The notes below the pieces were generated by a model. It saw nothing but the letters and a program-made list of their open reading frames with translations. It did not search any database and was not told the origin of the DNA. The position numbers were made by a program, and so were the translations under genes. Positions 14,922 through 23,561 of a DNA stretch of 64,000 nucleotides are shown piece by piece. Where the stretch lies: assembly GCA_018266355.1 (NCBI GenBank), contig JAFEAP010000027.1:1-64000 (forward strand), given 5' to 3'. This DNA is from Bdellovibrionales bacterium. Lineage in GTDB: Bacteria > Bdellovibrionota > UBA1018. Each line of letters opens with the position of its first letter. The first letter of the stretch is position 1.

Positions 14922-16277
14922 ATGGCTAACACCACGTCCACGTCCCCGAAGAAAGTCACCATCGCCCCGGCGAAAGGCAAACTCGCGATCCTCACGCCCG
15001 GCATGGGCGCCGTCGCCACCACGCTCTACGCCGGCGTGCTCGCGGTGAACAAAGGCATCGCCAAGCCGATCGGCTCGCACACCCAAATGGGTAAGGTGCG
15101 CCTCGGTAAGCGCACCGAAAACCGTTACGCGACGGTGAAAGATTTCGTTCCGACGGCGAACCTGAAAGACGTCGTCTTCGGCGGCTGGGACATCTTCCCG
15201 GAAAACGCCTACGAAGCCGCCTCTCACGCGAAGGTCCTCGAGAAGGACCTCCTCGAGCAAGTGAAGGACGAACTCTCGAAAATTAAGCCGATGAAGGCCG
15301 TCTTCGACCAAAACTTCGTGAAGCGCCTCGAAGGCAAGCACGTGAAGACCGGTAAGACGAAGATGGATCTCGCGGAACAACTCCGCCAGGACATCCGCGA
15401 CTTCCTGAAGACGAACGGATGCGACCGCGCCGTGATGGTGTGGTGCGCGTCCACGGAAGTCTACACTCCGGCCACCGCCGTTCATCAATCGGTGAAGGCG
15501 TTCGAAGAAGGCCTCCGCAACAACGACCCGTCGATCTCCCCGTCGCAGATCTACACCTACGCCGCGATCAAGGAACGCGTCCCGTACGCGAACGGTTCGC
15601 CGTCGTTGTCGGTCGAAATGCCCGCGCTCCAGGAACTCGCCAACGAAATGGGCTGCCCGATCGCGGGTTCCGATTTCAAGACCGGCCAAACGCTGATCAA
15701 GACCGTGCTCGCTCCGGGCCTCCGCAATCGCCAGCTCGGCGTCGCCGGGTGGTACTCGACGAACATCCTCGGCAACCGCGACGGCGAAGTGCTCGACGAT
15801 CCGGGTTCCTTCAAGGCGAAGGAAGTCTCGAAGTCGGGCGTGCTCGAAGACATCTTCTCGAAAGAGCAGTATCCGGACCTCTATTCGAACATCTCCCACG
15901 TCGTGCGGATCAACTACTACCCGCCGCGCGGAGATAACAAAGAAGGCTGGGACAACATCGACATCTTCGGCTGGCTCGGTTACCCGATGCAGATCAAGGT
16001 GAACTTCCTCTGCCGCGACTCCATCCTCGCCGCGCCGGTCGCCCTCGACCTCGCGCTGTACATGGACCTCGCCGGACGCGCGAACATGCGCGGCATCCAA
16101 GAGTGGCTCTCTTTCTACCTGAAAGCGCCGATCGTGAAGCCGGGTCTGCGCCCGGAGCACGACCTCTCGGTCCAGCTCCTCAAGCTCGAAAACACGCTGC
16201 GCTTTTTCGCGGGCGAAGAGCTCATCAATCACCTCGGTCTGACGTATTACGGCGTCGACGAAGGCGACTCTCTCTAA
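14922..16277 (+). CDS. ino1: Inositol-3-phosphate synthase (MIPS)
   Basis: This encodes 451 residues from the ATG at 14922, which has AAGGAG 6 nt ahead; an earlier in-frame ATG at 14907 overlaps that site. It converts glucose-6-phosphate to 1D-myo-inositol 3-phosphate with NAD. The N-terminal LTPGMGAVATTLYAGV is the NAD-binding loop; PIAGSDFKTGQTLIKTVLAPGL and NFLCRDSILAAPVALDLALY are the most conserved MIPS blocks, with the catalytic lysines in the first. The bacterial 440-460 residue type fits. A hairpin and a strong terminator follow. The enzyme is the committed step for any inositol lipid. Confidence 0.93.
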   Translation: MANTTSTSPKKVTIAPAKGKLAILTPGMGAVATTLYAGVLAVNKGIAKPIGSHTQMGKVRLGKRTENRYATVKDFVPTANLKDVVFGGWDIFPENAYEAASHAKVLEKDLLEQVKDELSKIKPMKAVFDQNFVKRLEGKHVKTGKTKMDLAEQLRQDIRDFLKTNGCDRAVMVWCASTEVYTPATAVHQSVKAFEEGLRNNDPSISPSQIYTYAAIKERVPYANGSPSLSVEMPALQELANEMGCPIAGSDFKTGQTLIKTVLAPGLRNRQLGVAGWYSTNILGNRDGEVLDDPGSFKAKEVSKSGVLEDIFSKEQYPDLYSNISHVVRINYYPPRGDNKEGWDNIDIFGWLGYPMQIKVNFLCRDSILAAPVALDLALYMDLAGRANMRGIQEWLSFYLKAPIVKPGLRPEHDLSVQLLKLENTLRFFAGEELINHLGLTYYGVDEGDSL

Positions 16278-16311
16278 AGAAAGTTTCGCGCGCGGATGGG
16301 CGGGCTTTAAT

Positions 16312-16405
16312 CCGTCAGCGTAAGCTGACGGTGACCCGACCGCAGCGTGCGAACTGGACTTGCGGCGCGGCATCCCTTCTCGGGATCCGCGCCGTTTTCT
16401 TTTTT
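16312..16405 (+). terminator. Hairpin plus intrinsic terminator after ino1
   Basis: A perfect 8-bp hairpin with a GTAA loop lies at 16312-16331. About 30 nt later a 13-bp GC-rich stem with one bulged C (16363-16376 with 16382-16394) leads into a T-rich run ending near 16405. The second is a canonical rho-independent terminator; the first may protect the 3' end. Confidence 0.8.
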
Positions 16406-16492
16406 GGCGAGCCTCACTCGCTTTCCGGGCGGTCGCGGGGTAGTGCTCGAAAGGTCCCGTCCGAAAACCGTAAGATTTTAGGAGAGATTTCG

Positions 16493-17014
16493 ATGAAGAA
16501 GTTCGCTCTGGTCGTGTCCCTGTTCGCCCTCGTTTCCGTCGCCGCTCATGCCTCTGTTGCTGAGGAAATGTCGGCCCTCGAGCGCCTCGCGTTCACCTCG
16601 ATCTCGTCGAACGACCCGCTGCCGGACGACCAAGCGAAGGCCGTTCGCGAAGCGCTCCTGGCCGTGATGAACTCGACCGCGTTCGACTGCACCTCTTCCA
16701 CGTCCACCTACAAAAACAGCACCGAAGGCTTGAATGCGATCAAGACCTTCGTGCCGCAGACCCAAAAGGTCTACGTCGCGGCCTCGAGTGTCCAGCCGGC
16801 GCTGAGCCTCGTTTGGAACGGTTCCTCGATGGAGTCGACGCTGAGGGTGAAAACGACCGCCGATTATAAGTCGATCGTCTCGATGCAAGCCGTTCAGGAG
16901 ACGATCGGTAGCAATCGCGTGAACGTCGGCACGATCGTGAACCCGAAGTGGGAAACGCGCCAAACGCGCAAGACGACGATCGAAGTCTCCTGCCAAGCGA
17001 AGATCTCGATGTAA
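16493..17014 (+). CDS. Exported protein of unknown function
   Basis: This encodes 173 residues from the ATG at 16493 with an AGGAG ribosome site; the frame continues upstream, but that part crosses the ino1 terminator. The signal peptide is MKKFALVVSLFALVSVAAHA. The mature part has two cysteines and mixed helix/strand character. A tight terminator follows at 17041. I do not recognise a family. It is monocistronic by layout. Confidence 0.72.
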   Translation: MKKFALVVSLFALVSVAAHASVAEEMSALERLAFTSISSNDPLPDDQAKAVREALLAVMNSTAFDCTSSTSTYKNSTEGLNAIKTFVPQTQKVYVAASSVQPALSLVWNGSSMESTLRVKTTADYKSIVSMQAVQETIGSNRVNVGTIVNPKWETRQTRKTTIEVSCQAKISM

Positions 17015-17040
17015 GACCCGATTCCCAGAAATCGAAGGAA

Positions 17041-17080
17041 GGCCCGAGGCGAGCGATCGCCTCGGGCCTTTTCTTTTTCG
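17041..17080 (+). terminator. Strong intrinsic terminator
   Basis: Perfect 12-bp stem (17041-17052 with 17057-17068), GCGA loop, then a T-rich tract to about 17079. It sits between convergent genes and separates the + strand exported gene from the - strand gene ending at 17082. Confidence 0.85.
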
Positions 17081-17081
17081 G

Positions 17082-17816
17082 TCAGCGAGAGAGGAGCTTC
17101 GCGAGCTTGTGGAAGCTCAGGAGTCGTTTTCGGAGCCGCTTCGCGTGCGGATGACCGGTGAGCGTGCCGTCGCAGAGCTGGTGGCTCGCGTCGAGTTCGC
17201 GGATCTTCGATTGGAGCTCGCTCACGGTCAGGCGGACGCCGCGCGCTTCGAGTTTTCGGAGGAGCCGCGCGGTCGCTTTTCCGTCGGTTACCGGAGGATT
17301 CGCGGCGACGTCGCGGAGGAGTTCGATCATCCGGCGCGTGTCGATGGAGTGGATCACCTGGATCGTTTCGTGGACGCCGAGGCCGAGGAGAGTCAGCCCG
17401 AATCCCGCGACGACGCCGGTCGAAGACGCGATGATGTTCGCGGTCGCGCTGCCGCTGCTCACGAGCAGTCCGCCGCGGAGGCCGAGGTAAGCCGCCCCCG
17501 GGGCGACCGGAATCGCGATGAGCGGACGTAGGAGCGCGCGGCGCACGATTTGTTTCCGGCGTTCGACGTAGTCGGCGAGGCAAGCCGAATTCGGGGCGTC
17601 CGGCGGGGAATCCTCGGCGATGGTTTCGAGGTCGGCGTCCGATTCGGCCGCTTCGTCGATCGTGTAGTCTTCGTCGAAATCGTAATCCGTCCGGGCCTCG
17701 ACGAGCGAAGATTCGTCGGACTCCGCTTCGTCGGGGAGGCTCGGGCGGACGTGCAGGGCGGTGACGGCGAGCGCGGCGACGACGAGGGTGAGGCGGTGGG
17801 TTCGGATCGAAAGCAT
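17082..17816 (-). CDS. Exported/membrane protein of unknown function
   Basis: This encodes 244 residues. A hydrophobic N-terminal segment (signal or anchor) is followed by a very acidic stretch, residues 28-75, then a Gly/Ala/Val-rich region around 100-150 that looks like a hairpin of two membrane helices. The last 70 residues are basic and helical. Two cysteines are present, near residues 79 and 217. No family is recognised. It lies last in a minus-strand run with the lipoprotein and exported genes at 17823 and 18518. Confidence 0.6.
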   Translation of the reverse strand: MLSIRTHRLTLVVAALAVTALHVRPSLPDEAESDESSLVEARTDYDFDEDYTIDEAAESDADLETIAEDSPPDAPNSACLADYVERRKQIVRRALLRPLIAIPVAPGAAYLGLRGGLLVSSGSATANIIASSTGVVAGFGLTLLGLGVHETIQVIHSIDTRRMIELLRDVAANPPVTDGKATARLLRKLEARGVRLTVSELQSKIRELDASHQLCDGTLTGHPHAKRLRKRLLSFHKLAKLLSR

Positions 17817-17822
17817 AGGTCC

Positions 17823-18521
17823 TCAGATCTGATCGAGCAGGGTGATGTCGATCGTCATCGGGTGCGGAGCGGTTCCGACTCCGCCGAAATACGGGAAGTC
17901 GACGAGCTTCGTCGGATCGTTATCGGTGCAGTGGCGATCGACGGTGATCGAATTCAGGAGTGCGCTGCCGTCGTAGATCGAGAAGACGTAACGGTCGGTC
18001 CCGACCTCGATCTTGTATTGGTAGAACCGATCGAGCTCGATCGAGGCGAGCGGGTTTTTCACGTCGTACTCGTGCGGGGGATCGCCGGCCGCGTGATCGA
18101 CGAACGGGAGCACGTCCATCACGTATTTTTTCCCGTCGATCGCGTGGAGCGGGCGGACGTCGTTCGGGAGTTCCTTCGTTTCGTGGAAGTACCATCCGAC
18201 GCGTGCGCTGTTTTTCTGCGGGTCCCAGGATTTGCAATCGTTAAAGCCGAAGAGTTTGTTCACGCCGTTATAGCGGGTGACCTCTTCCGCGTTCGACGGA
18301 ACCGTATCGGAGTGGAGGTTCGCCGCGAACATCAGGACGGTCGCCGAGCCCATCGCGCCGGTCTTGCGCGGGAGGAAGTAGTGGGCCCCCGTCTGGACCG
18401 TGAAGGTCTCGTGCCGGGACATCGGCGAGAAGACGAAGTCGATTTCCTTGTGGCACGCGGAAAGGAGTGCGGAAATGAACCCGAGGGAAGCGAGCAGACG
18501 GATCGACGCGTTCGTTTTCAT
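17823..18521 (-). CDS. Putative lipoprotein of unknown function
   Basis: This encodes 232 residues from the ATG at 18521, which overlaps the stop of the preceding gene as ATGA. The signal ends ISALLSAC, lipidating Cys23. The mature protein has aromatic- and His-rich beta-like segments such as YFGGVGTAPHPMTIDITLLDQI at the end. Two further cysteines are seen (CKSW and RHCTD). I do not recognise it. Coupling to the 18518-18913 gene suggests that the two exported products work together. Confidence 0.7.
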   Translation of the reverse strand: MKTNASIRLLASLGFISALLSACHKEIDFVFSPMSRHETFTVQTGAHYFLPRKTGAMGSATVLMFAANLHSDTVPSNAEEVTRYNGVNKLFGFNDCKSWDPQKNSARVGWYFHETKELPNDVRPLHAIDGKKYVMDVLPFVDHAAGDPPHEYDVKNPLASIELDRFYQYKIEVGTDRYVFSIYDGSALLNSITVDRHCTDNDPTKLVDFPYFGGVGTAPHPMTIDITLLDQI

Positions 18522-18913
18522 TGGAACACCCACAGGGTAGCGCGGATGAAGGCGAGCTCGGTACGGAGGGTGAAAAACGATTCGGAGTCGACCAGGCCGT
18601 CGTATTCCTTGAGGTGATCGAGGACGCGCGGGTTATCGCGGACGTTTTTCCAGGTGCGCGTCTCGGCGATGGCTTGGCGAAGCAGCTTCTTTTTCAGCGC
18701 CGTCTTCGAACGGGAATCGAGGACGGTGAGCGCGTACCCGATCTGACGGAGGTAAAACGTCGAATTCGCGGCTCGGACATCCGCGAGGGTCGAATCCGCC
18801 TTCGCGCTTTCGGCGATCTCCGTGACGAAGGCTTCGTCCGCGCGAACCGAGGATAGGGCGGCGAGGCTCAGGAGCCCGAGAACGAGTCGGACGGGGACGG
18901 AAAGAGGACGCAT
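18518..18913 (-). CDS. Small exported protein of unknown function
   Basis: This encodes 131 residues. The signal peptide (about 1-25, ending SSVRADEA) precedes an all-helical, charged mature domain of about 105 residues without cysteines. The stop overlaps the start of the downstream lipoprotein gene (ATGA), and 17082 follows, giving a three-gene exported operon. No family recognised. Confidence 0.68.
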   Translation of the reverse strand: MRPLSVPVRLVLGLLSLAALSSVRADEAFVTEIAESAKADSTLADVRAANSTFYLRQIGYALTVLDSRSKTALKKKLLRQAIAETRTWKNVRDNPRVLDHLKEYDGLVDSESFFTLRTELAFIRATLWVFQ

Positions 18914-19046
18914 GGGGAAGTCTCCTTCTCGAGGTGGGGGCCTCGATGGGCGGCAAACGCCGGGAAAAAGGAGACACTCTTCCTGCCGGTCCGGGACCTC
19001 TAGAGCAGGTTGGGTGCCAGCTCCCGAAGCGCTACGAGGGCCGGCG

Positions 19047-19154
19047 ATGAACGACGACTGTTTAAAGTGTGGACAGGTGGCCAGGCACGACGCAGCAAGT
19101 CATTATGATTCGGTCGTTTTTTGCCGGCGATTTTTCCATCTCTGCGCGTTATAG
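19047..19154 (+). CDS. Candidate 35-residue CxxC mini-protein
   Basis: A short frame starts at an ATG with GAGGG about 8 nt upstream and encodes a peptide beginning MNDDCLKCGQVARHD and ending FCRRFFHLCAL. CxxCG plus two later cysteines and two histidines could bind zinc. The stop codon lies only 7 nt before the next gene's ATG, so it could be translationally coupled to it. It may instead be non-coding leader. The rest of the gap 18914-19161 shows nothing else. Confidence 0.3.
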   Translation: MNDDCLKCGQVARHDAASHYDSVVFCRRFFHLCAL

Positions 19155-19161
19155 TCGGTCA

Positions 19162-20058
19162 ATGATGGGCGAGTTTCGGGACATGCTGTTTTCGACGTCT
19201 TACAATTTGAAGTCGACGCTGTTTTTGCTCGGTGCCGTCGCGGTCTTGACCGTGGCGTACGCCTTCCGTCTCCTTTTGAAGGGCCGCGCGAATTTCGCGC
19301 GCGTCGACAAGCAGGGCGGTAGCGCGCTGCTCTCGAAGGGCGTCATGGAGATGGCCTACTGGTGGCTCCAGCCGATGGCCCGTGCGCTCGTCGCCCTCGG
19401 AGTCACGCCGAACATGATCTCTTGGGCCTCCCTCGTCTTCGGGTTGCTCGCCGGGATCTGCCTCGCCTTCGGGCACTTCGGGTTCGGCGGCGGTTTCGCC
19501 CTCGTTTCCGGATTCCTCGACTCCCTCGACGGCATGGTCGCGCGCCTCACCGGCGCCTCGAGCGACGCCGGCGAAGTGCTCGACGCTACCGTCGACCGTT
19601 ACGCGGAAGGCTTCTTCATCTCCGGTCTCGTCGTTTACTACCGCGACATCCCGGTGCTCCAGATCCTCGCGCTCCTCGCGCTGATGGGGTCTTTCATGGT
19701 GAGTTATTCCTCCGCGAAGGCCGAGGCGTTGCACGTCGATCCGCCGAAAGGATCGATGCGACGTCCGGAACGCGCGCTTTACCTCACGCTCGGCGCGATC
19801 CTTTCGCCGATCACGATCTCCGAGTACGAGTACGTGCGGGACTACCCGATCGCGATCGGGTTTCCGATGGTCATCGCGTTAGGGCTCATCGCCGTTCTCG
19901 CGAACGCGTCCGCGATCGAGCGCATGGCCGCCATCGCGAAAGAGATGCGCCGCCGCGAAAGCGACGCCCTCGCGCGTAAGACCCTCGAAGCGGCCGCGAA
20001 AAACGCTGCCGAGGAAGCGGCGAACGACGCCGCACCGGACCCGGCGCGGACGCGGTAG
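19162..20058 (+). CDS. CDP-alcohol phosphatidyltransferase
   Basis: This encodes 298 residues from the ATG at 19162. The family catalytic signature D-x2-DG-x2-AR-x8-G-x3-D-x3-D is perfect: Asp120, Asp123, Gly124, Ala127, Arg128, Gly137, Asp141, Asp145. Several membrane helices surround it. The long Ala/Glu/Lys-rich C-terminal tail is unusual. The enzyme joins a CDP-activated lipid or alcohol to an acceptor such as inositol (phosphate), glycerol phosphate or serine. The window also encodes inositol-phosphate synthase, so phosphatidylinositol(-phosphate) synthase is one option. It leads the operon running to 24679. Confidence 0.88.
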   Translation: MMGEFRDMLFSTSYNLKSTLFLLGAVAVLTVAYAFRLLLKGRANFARVDKQGGSALLSKGVMEMAYWWLQPMARALVALGVTPNMISWASLVFGLLAGICLAFGHFGFGGGFALVSGFLDSLDGMVARLTGASSDAGEVLDATVDRYAEGFFISGLVVYYRDIPVLQILALLALMGSFMVSYSSAKAEALHVDPPKGSMRRPERALYLTLGAILSPITISEYEYVRDYPIAIGFPMVIALGLIAVLANASAIERMAAIAKEMRRRESDALARKTLEAAAKNAAEEAANDAAPDPARTR

Positions 20059-20064
20059 TCTCGT

Positions 20065-20490
20065 TTGGACTCGAAGGCGGGGGTCGCCAAGGACGACGTG
20101 CGCGGGAAAGTGCCGTTCTGGCATTCGCTCGGTCGCGCCCAAATCGCCTCGTTCGCGGCCACGGCGATCGATTTCGGAACCCTCTTCTTCGCGACCGAGA
20201 TCCTGCACGTCTGGTACGTGCTTTCGACGGGGCTCGGCGCCGCCCTCGGAGCGGTGACGAATTTCGCGTTGAACCGATTTTGGAGCTTCGAGGCGACCCA
20301 CGTCGCCTGGGGGCCGCAGGCGGTCCGCTACGCGCTCGTTTCGGGCGGGAGCCTCGGCTTGAACATGATCGGGGTCTACGCGTTTACCGACGGTTTAGGG
20401 CTGAAATACGGCCTTTCTAAGATCATCACCGCCGTGCTCGTCGGGCTCCTTTTTAACTTCCCACTGCACCGCCGATATGTTTTTAAATAG
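20065..20490 (+). CDS. GtrA family membrane protein
   Basis: This encodes 141 residues if it starts at TTG 20065; GTG at 20098 has a better ribosome site (AAGGA) and would give 130. Four membrane helices, FAATAIDFGTLFF near the first, and NFALNRFWSFEATH and NFPLHRRYVFK are characteristic of GtrA-like proteins. These are thought to flip or deliver polyprenyl-phosphate-linked sugars. It is 6 nt from the CDP-alcohol transferase and 9 nt from the next gene, so it is part of the envelope-lipid operon. Confidence 0.88.
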   Translation: MDSKAGVAKDDVRGKVPFWHSLGRAQIASFAATAIDFGTLFFATEILHVWYVLSTGLGAALGAVTNFALNRFWSFEATHVAWGPQAVRYALVSGGSLGLNMIGVYAFTDGLGLKYGLSKIITAVLVGLLFNFPLHRRYVFK

Positions 20491-20499
20491 GCCATCGCC

Positions 20500-21897
20500 A
20501 TGGCCAAAACTGAGCAAATTCCCGCGCGCGCGAGCGCGCAACCGTCGAATCAGCGGGCGGTCCTGAAGACCGCCGTTCCGGGACCGAAGTCGCGCGAACT
20601 GCGTGCGCGCGAAGACGCCCACCTCGCGCCCGGACTCCAGGGCTTCGCCCTCATGGCCGGCATCGTCGTCGAAGAGGCGCGCGGATCCGCCGTCACCGAC
20701 GTCGACGGGAACACGTTCCTCGACATCATCGGCGGAATCGGCGTGAACGGACTCGGTCACTCGCATCCGCGCTTCGTGCGCGCGGTGAAGGAGCAGGTCG
20801 AACGCGCGTCGGTCGGTTCGTTCACGAGCGCGCCGCGCGTGGAGCTCCTCGACCGTCTCGCGAAGAACCGTCCGTCCGAGAAGGTCCACCGCACGCAGCT
20901 CTACTCTTCGGGCGCCGAAGCCGTCGAGAGCGCGCTCCGCCTCGCGAAGAACGCCACCGGCCGCACCGAGTTCGTGAGTTTCTGGGGCGGCTTCCACGGG
21001 AAGACGATGGGCGCCCTTTCGCTGATGGGATCCGATTTCAAGGACACCTTCGGTCCGTTCGTGCCGGGTTCGCACTCGGCGCCGTACCCGCATCCGTATC
21101 GCCTGCCCACGGGGATGACCGCCGACACTTACGCGATCGCCTGCGTGGAAGAGCTCCGTGCGCGGCTGAAGCGCGACGGTTCGGCGTCGAAAGTCGCCGC
21201 GATCATCGTCGAGCCGATGCAAGGGACCGCCGGTAACGTGATCCCGTCGGACCTGTTCCTGCCCGCCGTTCGCCAGCTAGCGACCGAGATCGGCGCGCTC
21301 CTGATCGTCGACGAGATGATCACGGGTTTCGGCCGGACCGGGAAGTACTGGGGTATGCATCACGCCGGCGTCGAGGCCGACATCGTCACCCTCGGGAAGC
21401 AGTTCGGCGGCGGATTCCCGATCTCCGCGCTCATGTCGACCGACGCGATCACGGCGGCGAAGCCGTGGTCGAATCCGTCCGGCTCCTCCTCGTCCTACGG
21501 CGGGAACCCGCTCGGCGCGGCCGCCGCGCTCGAATCGCTGAAGATCATCGAAGAGGAAGGCCTCGTCGAGAACTCCCGCGTCGTCGGCGCGTACATGCTC
21601 GAAAAACTCCGTACGCTCGTCGAGAAGTACCCTTTCGTCGGCGAGGCCCGCGGGCGCGGACTTTTCCTCGCGCTCGAACTCGTGAAAGACAAGAAGACGA
21701 AAGAGCCGATGACGAAGCTCGCGACGAACCGGGTGTTCGACGAGTGCCTGAAGCGCGGACTGCTCACGATGTCGTACGCGGCCTCATTCCGTATCCAACC
21801 CTCGATGACGATCGACGCCTCGACGGTCGATCACGTCGTCGCGATCCTCGACGAGGCGTTCGCCGCGATCGAGAAAGAAAAAGTTTACCAAGCCTGA
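20500..21897 (+). CDS. Class III PLP-dependent aminotransferase
   Basis: This encodes 465 residues. VTDVDGNTFLDIIGGIGVNGLGH, LYSSGAEAVESALRLAK, WGGFHGKTMGALSLMG and LIVDEMITGFGRTGKYWGMHH are class III blocks. The PLP lysine is in TLGKQFGGGFPIS near residue 304. The closest wording is to 4-aminobutyrate/acetylornithine-type omega-aminotransferases. The 45-residue N-terminal extension is Ala/Gln/Arg-rich. In this operon it may make an amine donor for a lipid or sugar; that is an inference from position only. Confidence 0.87.
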   Translation: MAKTEQIPARASAQPSNQRAVLKTAVPGPKSRELRAREDAHLAPGLQGFALMAGIVVEEARGSAVTDVDGNTFLDIIGGIGVNGLGHSHPRFVRAVKEQVERASVGSFTSAPRVELLDRLAKNRPSEKVHRTQLYSSGAEAVESALRLAKNATGRTEFVSFWGGFHGKTMGALSLMGSDFKDTFGPFVPGSHSAPYPHPYRLPTGMTADTYAIACVEELRARLKRDGSASKVAAIIVEPMQGTAGNVIPSDLFLPAVRQLATEIGALLIVDEMITGFGRTGKYWGMHHAGVEADIVTLGKQFGGGFPISALMSTDAITAAKPWSNPSGSSSSYGGNPLGAAAALESLKIIEEEGLVENSRVVGAYMLEKLRTLVEKYPFVGEARGRGLFLALELVKDKKTKEPMTKLATNRVFDECLKRGLLTMSYAASFRIQPSMTIDASTVDHVVAILDEAFAAIEKEKVYQA

Positions 21898-21948
21898 TCC
21901 GTTTTCCAGACCGATTCCCGAATCCTCAACCTCACAGAAAGACTCCCC

Positions 21949-22572
21949 ATGCGTACCATCACTGAATTCTTCGGCATGAACCTGAAATCCGCGGCGGAAA
22001 AAATCCCGGCCCTCGCCGACGAGGCGACGAAAGCCGCCCAAGAGGCGATGAAGGCCGAAGGCAAGACCGACGAAGAAATCACCGCCGGACTGCCGACCGC
22101 CGCGAAGGCCGCGCTCGACGCGAAGATCGGCGAGACTTTCAAACTCGAAGGCGAAAAGCTCGCGATGTTCGCGGCCGCGCTCGAGGTGATGAAGGACGCG
22201 CGCGGAACCGTGAAGCGGATCCTCGTCCAAGCGAAAGCGAAGGACGACGAGACCCCTCCGTCCGGCGCGAAGGAGATCGACGGGAAATTCTACATCGTCG
22301 AAGGCTTCCCGGAAGCCCAGAAAGCCCCGGCCCGCGAAGAGCGCGGCGGGAAGTTCGGCGGTAAGGGCGGCAAAGGCGGACGTGGCGATAAGCGCGGCGG
22401 GCGCGGCGGCGATCGCGGCGGACGTCCTCCGCGCGGCGCGGCCGGTGAAGGCTCCTCCGAAGGTCGGGCTCCTCGCGCCCCGCGCGCTCCGGTCGAACCG
22501 TACAAGGGACCGAACCGCATCGCATTGAAGGGCTCGGCCCCGGCTTCCGGCGGCGAAACGCCGACGACCTGA
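21949..22572 (+). CDS. Protein with RGG-type Gly/Arg-rich tail
   Basis: This encodes 207 residues. Residues 1-100 are helical, rich in Ala/Lys/Glu, with no cysteine. Then FYIVEGFP ends the ordered part. From about residue 125 to 165 the sequence is Gly/Arg/Lys repeats (GGKFGGKGGKGGRGDKRGG and RGGRGGDRGGRPPRG), followed by a Pro/Ala/Gly-rich tail. RGG regions usually bind RNA or drive condensates and are uncommon in bacteria. The stop shares a base with the next start (TGATG), so it is coupled to the flippase gene. No family recognised. Confidence 0.75.
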   Translation: MRTITEFFGMNLKSAAEKIPALADEATKAAQEAMKAEGKTDEEITAGLPTAAKAALDAKIGETFKLEGEKLAMFAAALEVMKDARGTVKRILVQAKAKDDETPPSGAKEIDGKFYIVEGFPEAQKAPAREERGGKFGGKGGKGGRGDKRGGRGGDRGGRPPRGAAGEGSSEGRAPRAPRAPVEPYKGPNRIALKGSAPASGGETPTT

Positions 22573-23561
22573 TGGCCGATTCGACGGCCGGTAAAGGCGA
22601 AACCGCCTCTCTGGGGAAGAACTTCGCGAAAACGATCGTCGGGCTGGCGATCGGCGTGGGGATCGCGACCTTCGCGATCCGCGCGACGGGTGTCGCTTGG
22701 TCCGGCATCGTCGCGAACGCGAAACTCGCCGATCCGACCCGGATCTTCTTCGGAGCGCTCGGCGGATTCGTGCTCTCGGCCTCCCAGGCCGTTCGGTGGC
22801 GCGCGATCCTCGAGGGAATCCACCCGGTCCGGTTTTGGACCGTGTTCCAGTCGAAGCTCGTCGGTTACGCGGCGAACTCGCTCTTGCCCGCGCGCCTCGG
22901 CGACCTCGTTCGCATCGAGTTCGTCTCGGCGGTGACCGAGATCCCGCGTTCGAAGGTGCTCGCCACGGGAATCACCGACCTCTGGTTCGACAAGATCGGG
23001 TGGATTCTCACGTTCGGGATCGCTTATTTCGTCGCGCCGATGCCGGAGTGGGTGCTGAAGGCGATGACGGTGATGGGGGCGATCATCCTCGTCGTCGGCT
23101 CGCTGCTCTTTTTCCTTTCGCGGGGCAAGTCGGGCGACTCCGTCCTCGGCCGTTTCCGGGAGGGCCTCGATCAACCGCAACTCGGCCGTCTTTGTTTGAA
23201 GCAGCTCTGGCTTTCGCCGCTTTCGTGGTGCTGGGAGACGCTGCTGATCGTCTTCATCGCCGGGGCGTTCGGGATCTCTCTGAATTTCGCCCAGGCTTTC
23301 GCCGTATTGACCGCATTCAATCTATCGATGGTCGTTCCGATCCCGGCGAACGCGGGCGCGTTCGAGGTCGCCGCGACTTACGCGCTGACCGCGTTCGGCG
23401 TCGCCCCCGATCGGGCGGTCGCGTTCGCGCTCATCTACCATCTCGTATTGCTCGTTCCGGGGGTGACCGCCGGGGCGATTTTCTTCAGTGCGCAGAGCGG
23501 CCGATTCGGCTTTTCGCGCGCCCTCCGCCGGATGGCGGAGCCGAAAGGAGCGAATCCGTGA
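22572..23561 (+). CDS. LPG-synthase-type flippase domain membrane protein
   Basis: This encodes 329 residues with about eight hydrophobic helices. QAVRWRAILEGI, GYAANSLLPARLGDLVRIEF, and the late block FNLSMVVPIPANAGAFEVAATYAL followed by LIYHLVLLVPGVTAGAIFF are the conserved segments of the lysylphosphatidylglycerol-synthase TM family (PF03706), which is the flippase half of MprF. There is no attached synthase domain. Its stop overlaps the GTG of the FemAB-like gene by 4 nt. Together the two would reproduce the two activities of MprF in separate chains. Confidence 0.87.
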   Translation: MADSTAGKGETASLGKNFAKTIVGLAIGVGIATFAIRATGVAWSGIVANAKLADPTRIFFGALGGFVLSASQAVRWRAILEGIHPVRFWTVFQSKLVGYAANSLLPARLGDLVRIEFVSAVTEIPRSKVLATGITDLWFDKIGWILTFGIAYFVAPMPEWVLKAMTVMGAIILVVGSLLFFLSRGKSGDSVLGRFREGLDQPQLGRLCLKQLWLSPLSWCWETLLIVFIAGAFGISLNFAQAFAVLTAFNLSMVVPIPANAGAFEVAATYALTAFGVAPDRAVAFALIYHLVLLVPGVTAGAIFFSAQSGRFGFSRALRRMAEPKGANP

